Made by a program: the position numbers and the translations under genes. A stretch of 64,000 nt of DNA from Desulfosporosinus sp. OT (lineage in GTDB: Bacteria; Bacillota; Desulfitobacteriia; Desulfitobacteriales; Desulfitobacteriaceae). Numbering within the stretch: the first letter of the stretch is position 1; each line of letters begins with the position of its first letter. The DNA is taken from positions 1 through 64,000 of the forward strand of contig NZ_AGAF01000124.1 of the NCBI RefSeq assembly GCF_000224515.1, written 5' to 3'. The notes beneath the pieces are model-generated. The model made no database searches, was not told the DNA's origin, and was given only the letters and a program-made list of their open reading frames with translations. Positions 52,408 to 58,974 of this stretch are shown here, piece after piece.

Positions 52408-53939
52408 TCCAATAGCAACAGAGCAAAATATCTAACATAGTCGCCCTTGTTGCGCAAAATCCCAAGATTAAGTCCCGCCCGTCTGACGGTCTCAAAGACA
52501 TCGATACCCGCTCCCTCCATGGCGGGCCTGGCATCCCGTGTATTGCAACACTTCCCGTTAGGAAAACTTGCAGCACAGGTATCACAAAGCACGCATGGGC
52601 CAGCCCAATAAGAGAAGGCCTTATGAAATCCCGCCAGAAACCCCTCTCTTTCAGCGGCCAAAACCCGTTTTTGAAATATCTTTCCTGGAGGCTCCCCCTC
52701 TAGCAGGAGCGCCTGCGAAAAATCTTTTAGAGCGTCCCTAGTTTTTTGCGGGGTGGGACTATTAGGCGGACAGTGGGGATGTCCATACCGATCACAACCA
52801 TACTGGCAACGGAGGTCCGTCCAATCTGAAACATGAATATCTGCTGTAGATATTGGAAGAACTTGGCCAAATCCCATAGCTTTGATCCTCGCGATCAGTC
52901 GGGTCCTGGCATCCAAGCGAAGAGTGGCTAATTTTGTTGCGTCCTTCGCTGCAAAGATTACAGCAGTGTCCGTCTCTAAGGGAATGAGCTCAGTTGTATG
53001 GAGTTTAGACATGGCAAGTTGCTCTCTGACCCAAGCTTGGGAGAAGGTTCTGCCATTGTAGGTATTAATAAACATATTTAGATCTAGTAGAGCAGCTTTT
53101 TCTGGGGAGTGTTCGGGGAAAAAATCATGAATTACCAGGAATCCTTCCGGTTTGAGACAATTTGCAGCTCGGTCTAGGATCAATGGAATTTCCTCTTCGG
53201 AATAAGCGTGAATAATATTGGAGAGAACAACTAAATCGAACCGCTCTTGTCCTACAGTCCAGGGCTCTAATATATTAGTTGGTTGATAGGAAACCCGTTT
53301 TCCGATCTCCTGCTTGTCCAACAACTCTCGCGTATAGTTAAGGACCTCTCCAATATCTAGCAAGGTGGCCGATAGCGCTGGAAAGCTCTCTAGAAAACCA
53401 CTGGCAATCGCCCCTGAACCAGTTCCAACATCCAGAAGCTCTCCCTTGAGGTCAAGCCCCTGGAAGAATGGTAAGATTTCCTCCACTTTAGTCCTAGCCA
53501 CATTATCCATAGCTTTGATATATTTACGAATCCGCTGGCTAAACTGCTTTGCATCCTCTTCTTCGGCTGGAAAATTCACTCTGCCACCGGCCTTAAGGGA
53601 TCCTGCTAGGTCCTGCCACCCTAGCCGTAGAGCCTTGCGCCAGAGGATCGAATCCCCTTGATAATTACGCCTGCCTATCACAAGATAGTCACTAGCCAGC
53701 TTGGTATTAAAATAACTACCTCCATCACAAACCACTAAGTTAAGAGCGCAAAGAGCCTGAAGAAAACGCTCTAGACCAGAGGTAGGCATCTCCAATACAC
53801 CAGCCAGTACGGCGGTCGTCAAGCCTTTAGGCTCCAGTAAAGTAAAAACCTCTAATTCTACTGCCGTAAACAATGCCTCAGAAAACCAGTACCCTGTTGC
53901 CAGATCCTCTAAGTACTGAGCACCTGTATCGGACTTCAA
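52404..53939 (-). CDS. bzaC: BzaC-like O-methyltransferase fused to a DUF2284 metal-binding domain
   Basis: 511 residues; TTG 53937-53939 overlaps the purE-like stop (TTGA). Residues 1-100 form a winged-helix dimerisation region (VELEVFTLLEPKGLTTAVLA); 150-330 are an O-methyltransferase with the SAM-binding LLDVGTGSGAIASGFLESFP and CLKPEGFLVIHDFFPEHSPE. From about 335 it continues into DUF2284: DLRCQYGCDRYGHPHCPPNS, GPCVLCDTCAASFPNGKCC and RPAMEGAGIDVFETVRRAGL, with at least eight Cys that could hold Fe-S or another metal. The methyltransferase should make 5-methoxybenzimidazole from 5-hydroxybenzimidazole. The fused domain is unexplained. Confidence 0.8.
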   Translation of the reverse strand: MKSDTGAQYLEDLATGYWFSEALFTAVELEVFTLLEPKGLTTAVLAGVLEMPTSGLERFLQALCALNLVVCDGGSYFNTKLASDYLVIGRRNYQGDSILWRKALRLGWQDLAGSLKAGGRVNFPAEEEDAKQFSQRIRKYIKAMDNVARTKVEEILPFFQGLDLKGELLDVGTGSGAIASGFLESFPALSATLLDIGEVLNYTRELLDKQEIGKRVSYQPTNILEPWTVGQERFDLVVLSNIIHAYSEEEIPLILDRAANCLKPEGFLVIHDFFPEHSPEKAALLDLNMFINTYNGRTFSQAWVREQLAMSKLHTTELIPLETDTAVIFAAKDATKLATLRLDARTRLIARIKAMGFGQVLPISTADIHVSDWTDLRCQYGCDRYGHPHCPPNSPTPQKTRDALKDFSQALLLEGEPPGKIFQKRVLAAEREGFLAGFHKAFSYWAGPCVLCDTCAASFPNGKCCNTRDARPAMEGAGIDVFETVRRAGLNLGILRNKGDYVRYFALLLLE

Positions 53940-54436
53940 CTTACTTCACTCAACTGTCTTTGGAGCGCTTCGTCCTTAGCCTCAATATCCTGCAGCATCT
54001 GAGCACGATAGTCTTTAACCTTAATACTTAAGTCCCTATCTTGAATCGTCAGAATTTGTACCGCAAGCAAGGCCGCATTTCGTGCCCCACCGATCCCTAC
54101 GGTTGCAACTGGAATTCCTGTAGGCATTTGCACAATGGAGTAAAGGGCATCGATTCCTTCTAAAGCACCACTGCTCATCGGCACACCGATGACAGGTAAA
54201 ATCGTCGCCCCCGCTACAACCCCCGGCAAATGAGCAGCTAACCCAGCCGCTGCAATAATCAGTTTGCCTCCTTGGGTTTCAAAACCTTTCACCCAATTGA
54301 CGGTTCTATCCAACGTCCTCTGAGCGGAGGAAATAATAACATCGAAGGAAACTTCAAATTGACGCAGAACTTCCAGAGCTTCCTCCATGACTTGATAATC
54401 TGAATCACTTCCCATAATGATCCCGACTTGGTTCAT
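53936..54436 (-). CDS. PurE paralog in the bza operon, catalytic His replaced by Gln
   Basis: I chose ATG 54434-54436 (MNQVGIIMGSDSDYQVMEEA) with GGGAGGGGCCAAA upstream; 166 residues. It is nearly the same as the canonical PurE at 35527 (IAAAGLAAHLPGVVAGATIL, SSGALEGIDALYSIVQMP), with a C-terminal helical tail. The motif SSAHRTLDRT is SSAQRTLDRT here: the codon is CAG, read directly from the sequence, where purE has CAC. That His (His45 in E. coli PurE) is the essential general acid. Carboxyl transfer is therefore unlikely, but nucleotide binding may remain. It sits between BzaB-like and BzaC-like genes, which makes and uses AIR-derived product. Confidence 0.88.
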   Translation of the reverse strand: MNQVGIIMGSDSDYQVMEEALEVLRQFEVSFDVIISSAQRTLDRTVNWVKGFETQGGKLIIAAAGLAAHLPGVVAGATILPVIGVPMSSGALEGIDALYSIVQMPTGIPVATVGIGGARNAALLAVQILTIQDRDLSIKVKDYRAQMLQDIEAKDEALQRQLSEVS

Positions 54437-54458
54437 TTTGGCCCCTCCCTCGTGTTTT

Positions 54459-55757
54459 TTAACAGCTGCCTTCCGTTGTTCCGAGGTATTCTCCAACCAC
54501 TTTCATGGCGCAGAAACCACCACACATCGAGCAGGCTACATCCCCCTCTTCATTACGCTCTCCACGGATCCGCCGCGCCGTAGGAGGATCAATAGCCAGT
54601 TCAATTTGTTTATCCCAATCCAAGGCCTTACGAGCACGAGCCATAGCTAAATCCCATTCTCGTGCACCTTTAACTCCATTCACAATATCTGCAGCGTGTG
54701 TTGCAATGCGCGTAGCAATGACCCCAGCATGAACATCTTCTGCGGTTGGCAGGCGGAGATGTTCGGCAGGTGTTACATAACAAATAAAATTGGCTCCGGA
54801 AATGGCAGCCGTTGTGGCGCCGATCGCTGCTGTGATATGGTCATAACCCGGGGCGATATCTGTAACTAAATTACCCAGTATATAATACGGGACATGATGA
54901 CAAAGTTGTTTTTGGAGCAAGATAGTTGGCGGAATTTGATTCAACGGTACATGGCCCGGGCCTTCTACCATCACTTGAACGCCAGCTTCCAGAGCCCGCT
55001 TCACTAACTCTCCAGCCACAATCACCCCTTGGACTTGAGCACGGTCCAGAGAATCTTCAATACAACCCGGTCGAATAGCATCTCCAATGCTAAGTGTTAC
55101 ATCGTACTTTTTACAAATTTCCAGCACACGATCAAATTGGGTATAAAGAGGATTATCTTGGTCGTTGTGGAACATCCAACCTGTTAAAAAGGCCCCACCC
55201 CGACTTACAATATCAGTGATTCTGCCTTGATTCTTTAGCCTTTCCAAGATCGATCTGTTTAAAGCTGAATGGATTGCCATAAAGTCAATTCCATCCGCTG
55301 CTTGACGTTCAATCATTTCGAACATATCCTCAACCTTCATGCCTACAACGCTTCCGTTTTTGAAAATACTCTCCATCCCTGCTTGATAAGTTGGGACAGA
55401 GCCGACAGGTAATGTCGTAGAAGCAATAACCTTACGGCGGAAAGCATCAATATCGCCGCCTGTACTTAACTCCATAATCGCATCGGCACCTGCACCTTCG
55501 GCAACTCTTATTTTGTGAAGCTCATCCTCAAAGTCCACACAGTCTGGTGAGGTTCCGATGTTAGCATTTACTTTAGTACGAAGTCCTTCCCCGACTGCGA
55601 CCCCGACCGAGTTCTTACGTAGCTTGTTTTTCATGATCACTACTCGACCTTGGGCAACCTTCTCACATAATTCTTCCGCTCTAAATCCTTCTATTTTGGC
55701 TAATTTCTCTACCTCAGGAGTAATAATTCCTTGTCTCGCTTTAATCAATTGGGTCAT
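54459..55757 (-). CDS. bzaB: ThiC paralog, BzaB-like (or ThiC)
   Basis: 432 residues; ATG 55755-55757 with GGAGAGATTGAG upstream. Motifs of the ThiC radical SAM family: EDELHKIRVAEGAGADAIME, LSTGGDIDAFRRKVI, VMVEGPGHVPLNQIPPTILL and the C-terminal cluster site VACSMCGGFCAMKVVGEYLG (CxxCxxxC). ThiC turns AIR into HMP phosphate; the BzaA/BzaB/BzaF paralogs turn AIR into 5-hydroxybenzimidazole. The second copy next to BzaA, the cobalamin riboswitch and lack of a TPP riboswitch favour the Bza role. Confidence 0.75.
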   Translation of the reverse strand: MTQLIKARQGIITPEVEKLAKIEGFRAEELCEKVAQGRVVIMKNKLRKNSVGVAVGEGLRTKVNANIGTSPDCVDFEDELHKIRVAEGAGADAIMELSTGGDIDAFRRKVIASTTLPVGSVPTYQAGMESIFKNGSVVGMKVEDMFEMIERQAADGIDFMAIHSALNRSILERLKNQGRITDIVSRGGAFLTGWMFHNDQDNPLYTQFDRVLEICKKYDVTLSIGDAIRPGCIEDSLDRAQVQGVIVAGELVKRALEAGVQVMVEGPGHVPLNQIPPTILLQKQLCHHVPYYILGNLVTDIAPGYDHITAAIGATTAAISGANFICYVTPAEHLRLPTAEDVHAGVIATRIATHAADIVNGVKGAREWDLAMARARKALDWDKQIELAIDPPTARRIRGERNEEGDVACSMCGGFCAMKVVGEYLGTTEGSC

Positions 55758-55855
55758 CTCAATCTCTCCATTCTTCATTTAAATTCTTAGTTCTTTATTC
55801 TAGTTCTCTAGCATTGTCTTGCTTGCATTCTCACCCTTAATCACGTGCCCCTACC

Positions 55856-55965
55856 GATATTCGAACCCAAACCTCGCTTATGCCCTTACTCATGTTCGAA
55901 CTCCGATCCACGAACTTCGAACCTCGCATTAGCCCCTACCCATATTCGAACCTCGATTTAGCACT
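55856..55965. repeat. TTCGAA-rich intergenic repeat, copy 2
   Basis: GATATTCGAACC, ATGTTCGAACTCC, CACGAACTTCGAACCTCGC and CATATTCGAACCTCG alternate within 110 bases. The CACGAACxTCG...CTCGC part is shared with the purF-purM spacer at 31850-32010. It lies between two genes of one operon. Confidence 0.6.
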
Positions 55966-57244
55966 CCCACGGTAGTTCTTGAAAGAACTCACCAGCCACA
56001 GCCATAGCACACCCCTTTTGACATTTGTTACAGAGAGGCTTTTCGCTTGAGTGGAAATCAGCAAGCCTTTCCTGGGATAACGCTAACATTTTCTGCGCTT
56101 CTACATTTTGCTCTCGCCGTGCTTTGCTCATTTGCAAATCCCAATTCTCTGCTCCAGGATATCCTTTTGCCAGATCGGCCACGTGAGCAGCAATACGCGA
56201 AGCGACTACTCCCCGGTAAACATCCTGGGCATTCGGGTAAGCAATATGTTCAGCCGGTGTAACGTAACAGAGTAGATCTGCCCCAGCTGCACCTGCCATA
56301 GCCCCACCGATAGCAGCGGTGATTTCGTCATAGCCTGGCGCTACATCCGTCGATACCGGGCCGAAGACAAAATATGGGGCACCCTGACACACTTGTTTTT
56401 CTAATTTAATGGTTGTGGCAATTTGATTTGGTGGAGTGTGACCAGGTCCCTTAATCATGATTTGTACTCCAGCTTGTCTGCTACGCTTCACTAACTCACC
56501 TAAAATGACCAGTTCTTCAACCTGTGAACGACATAATGAATCTGCCCCTGCACCCGGTCGCATTGCATCTGCTAAGCTTAAGGTAACCTCATGTTTTTTA
56601 GCGATTTCAAGGATGCGGTCAAACATGGTATACAAAAAGTTTTCCTTACCATGATAGAGCATCCAACCCATCAGCAAGGATCCACCTCGACTCACCAGAT
56701 TTAGGACCCGCTGATCCGCCTTGGCCGTTTGTAATAATCCGCTGTGCAAAGCGCAATGCAAGCCCATAAAGTCTACGCCATCTGCTGCTTGACGCTCCAT
56801 AACTTGAAAAAAATCTTCTGGTTCAAGCGCTAAGGCTGACCCCTTCGTGCGCACCGCTTCAGCAAAAGCTTGATAAATAGGCAGAGAACCTAACGGTAAT
56901 GGTACTCTTTCAATGATGGTTCTTCTTGCTTCATCCATATCACCCGCGGTACTCAAATCCATGACAGCATGCGTTCCTGCTCTGACAGCCTCATCTACTT
57001 TAAATAGTTCGTCAACTAACTGATCCTCATCTGCATCGATGCCGATGCTGGCACTAACTTTGGTACTTAGTCCCAACCCAAACCCTTGAGGTTTTTTGGG
57101 CTGGTGATGAATATTATAGGGTATCACAATTTGTCCTATAGCAACCCGTTCCATAAGGAGTTGCACATTCATATGTTCATCTTGAGAAATCCTTGTAAAA
57201 AGCGGGTTCTCTTGACCCTTTTGAGCCATTTCCATTAGTGTCAA
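55958..57244 (-). CDS. bzaA: ThiC paralog, BzaA-like, first gene of the cobamide operon
   Basis: 428 residues from TTG 57242-57244, with AGGAGAG seven bases upstream. ThiC-family core: VDELFKVDEAVRAGTHAVMD, LSTAGDMDEARRTII, VSTDVAPGYDEITAAIGGAM and the cluster site PLCNKCQKGCAMAVAGEFFQ (CxxCxxxC). Where ThiC and the next gene have VEGPGHVP it reads IMIKGPGHTPPNQI (Glu to Lys, AAG codon), so the active site has changed. Together with the BzaB-like partner it should convert AIR to 5-hydroxybenzimidazole. It follows a cobalamin riboswitch and terminator. Confidence 0.8.
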   Translation of the reverse strand: MTLMEMAQKGQENPLFTRISQDEHMNVQLLMERVAIGQIVIPYNIHHQPKKPQGFGLGLSTKVSASIGIDADEDQLVDELFKVDEAVRAGTHAVMDLSTAGDMDEARRTIIERVPLPLGSLPIYQAFAEAVRTKGSALALEPEDFFQVMERQAADGVDFMGLHCALHSGLLQTAKADQRVLNLVSRGGSLLMGWMLYHGKENFLYTMFDRILEIAKKHEVTLSLADAMRPGAGADSLCRSQVEELVILGELVKRSRQAGVQIMIKGPGHTPPNQIATTIKLEKQVCQGAPYFVFGPVSTDVAPGYDEITAAIGGAMAGAAGADLLCYVTPAEHIAYPNAQDVYRGVVASRIAAHVADLAKGYPGAENWDLQMSKARREQNVEAQKMLALSQERLADFHSSEKPLCNKCQKGCAMAVAGEFFQELPWEC

Positions 57245-57315
57245 AACAAAACTCTCCTTTCAATGCTTGGACTACGAGCACCTTGAAAAGAACATTTGAA
57301 GTAGCAAAAAAATAA

Positions 57316-57348
57316 AAAGTCTCTAATCACAAAGTGACTAGAGACTTT
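57316..57348 (-). terminator. Riboswitch-associated terminator before bzaA
   Basis: Minus strand AAAGTCTCTAGTCAC pairs with GTGATTAGAGACTTT (one mismatch), then TTATTTTTTTG. It lies between the cobalamin aptamer and bzaA, the platform expected for a B12 OFF switch. Confidence 0.85.
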
Positions 57349-57406
57349 TCCATAATCTCGTCCACACTACTCTTGGTTCTTCGACAAGGTAGGCTTTTAG
57401 CTTGAC

Positions 57407-57560
57407 TACAGGCAGGTCTCCTGGCTTACGGATCATCACATCTGAAGTACCTTCCGGGACTACCCCGTGGTTACACTTCTTACTCCCCGTTTACAGTGGC
57501 GGGACCGCGCCGGACTTTCACCGACTTCCCTTATTCTCCTCTTAAATGAGGCACCTGTAA
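57407..57560 (-). promoter_or_regulatory. Cobalamin riboswitch
   Basis: The minus strand reads ACAGGTGCC at the 5' end, GGGAAGTCGGTGAAAGTCCG, the B12 box GCCACTG (57494-57500), CCACGGGG...CCCGGAAGGT and AGCCAGGAGACCTGCCTGT. These are the conserved elements of the AdoCbl-type aptamer. Bound cobamide should stop transcription of the six-gene operon, so lower-ligand synthesis is reduced when corrinoid is plentiful. Confidence 0.95.
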
Positions 57561-57658
57561 TCTCAAATTTTCTAAACATAGTATAAACAATAAATGTAAG
57601 TTTGACAAGGCCTTTTTCAAAAAATTCTCTTTATTTTCACTTACCCTTACATAAATTC

Positions 57659-58483
57659 CTAATCTAATACTTCTTCATTACCATAGATCGTATTGTTCGA
57701 AACAATATTATACTCGCCATTCTTATGCGTAATTCTGGAGATATGTCTTATCCGAATATTACATAATGCACAATATCCAAAAGCAAAATACTTTTTCCTT
57801 TTAGTTACCTCCCCATTTTTTTGCACAAAGGCACCACACTCGGGACACCAAATATCTGCTTTATTTATTAGAGTTTTTAATTTTTCTATCTTTAACTCAT
57901 TTTCCTTTTGCTCTTTTTCCCAATTCACGACTGCATCCCCAGAAAAATCATATACTTTTTTGAAAATGTCAGAGGTATACGAGGCATCGCTGAAGGCATC
58001 GTGAAAAGGAGAATTTATTTCAATTTCTAAACCTTCTACGACGCTTTCTAAACTGGGTTGTTTGGTTAAGCTCTTTAAGTTCATATAAATTTGTTGGATA
58101 TTAATGAACTTGTTAAATGATAACGAGTCAACACCAAAAAACTGGCAATTATCATGTAAAGCTAATATATCATCATGCCCCCAAGAGCATAAAATATATT
58201 CCTCACCAATCCATGACTTAAAGCTCTCAATTGCTTTAACAAAAGGTATTCCGTGCTGAACCCGACTTGTATTTATATTGGTTTTCCTCTTAACATAGGG
58301 ATTCATTCTCTTATAAATTACGGGCTTAATTAATAAATCAAATTTACCAACGACTTCTAACTGCTCATTTAATTTAACTGCTCCGATCTGGATAATTTCG
58401 TTTTTTAGATCAGAATTAGCAGAATCGCCTTCTTTGAATTTGAAGAACATATTAAATTCCAAATCAAATACAATGTAGTTCAT
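57659..58483 (-). CDS. DEDDh 3'-5' exonuclease, KapD-like
   Basis: 274 residues; ATG 58481-58483 behind GACTTAGGAGGTTAAA. The DnaQ-type exonuclease has the first acidic pair in YIVFDLEFNMFF, an INTSRVQHGIPF region, ILCSWGHDDILALHDNCQFF, and the terminal His/Asp in PFHDAFSDASYTSDIF. A C-terminal zinc ribbon follows (DIWCPECGAFVQ and GYCALCNIRIRH). KapD-type proteins inhibit the KinA phosphorelay in Bacillus, which would fit the Spo0E-like gene and orphan kinase next door, but the true substrate is unknown. Confidence 0.8.
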   Translation of the reverse strand: MNYIVFDLEFNMFFKFKEGDSANSDLKNEIIQIGAVKLNEQLEVVGKFDLLIKPVIYKRMNPYVKRKTNINTSRVQHGIPFVKAIESFKSWIGEEYILCSWGHDDILALHDNCQFFGVDSLSFNKFINIQQIYMNLKSLTKQPSLESVVEGLEIEINSPFHDAFSDASYTSDIFKKVYDFSGDAVVNWEKEQKENELKIEKLKTLINKADIWCPECGAFVQKNGEVTKRKKYFAFGYCALCNIRIRHISRITHKNGEYNIVSNNTIYGNEEVLD

Positions 58484-58690
58484 TTTAACCTCCTAAGTCA
58501 TTTGTCTATTATAATCCCTCCTCAAACTAAACGCACATAAAAGTTTCATCTTTTAGTTACGTTAGGCCATTTTTCTTCATCTGTGATGCCCGCGCAGGAA
58601 CATTAGTAAACAAATATTAAGAAAAAACGGTTATGCTTCACCAAAACTTAGGCGAATCATAACCATAAGTAGTTGTTACTATCCTCATGA

Positions 58691-58861
58691 TTACCAAAAG
58701 CTTAACTGCTGGTAAGAAGTTATCTTTTGGTATTGGTTAAGTAAGCGATCTAACTGCTGACTAACCTCCACAACCTCACTATCAATTAGGTTACGAGTTA
58801 GACCAACTTTATTGAGTCTCTTACGGAGTCCCTCTATTCTTTTCAAAAGTTTCTTTTCCAT
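58691..58861 (-). CDS. Spo0E-like aspartyl-phosphate phosphatase
   Basis: I chose ATG 58859-58861, with AGGAGG six to nine bases upstream. The 56 residues contain KRIEGLRKRLNKVGLTRNLI and VVEVSQQLDRLLNQYQKITS: the Spo0E two-helix hairpin with the S-x-x-L-D motif. It lies 113 bases after the orphan histidine kinase on the same strand, so a kinase that feeds the sporulation phosphorelay and a phosphatase that drains it may be cotranscribed. Confidence 0.85.
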   Translation of the reverse strand: MEKKLLKRIEGLRKRLNKVGLTRNLIDSEVVEVSQQLDRLLNQYQKITSYQQLSFW

Positions 58862-58974
58862 TTGGATTCCTCCTGAAATGTCATTCTCAAGAAGAATTTT
58901 ATTGCTATTTTGCTGAAATGGCAAGAATATATTATCCAATAATAGGTAATCATTTGTCGTAATATGGAAATTAC

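Noticed and set aside
54459..57244. Both ThiC-like genes as thiamin ThiC duplicates under a TPP riboswitch
   Set aside because: No THI-box is visible upstream; the leader is clearly a cobalamin riboswitch and the downstream genes match the bza set.
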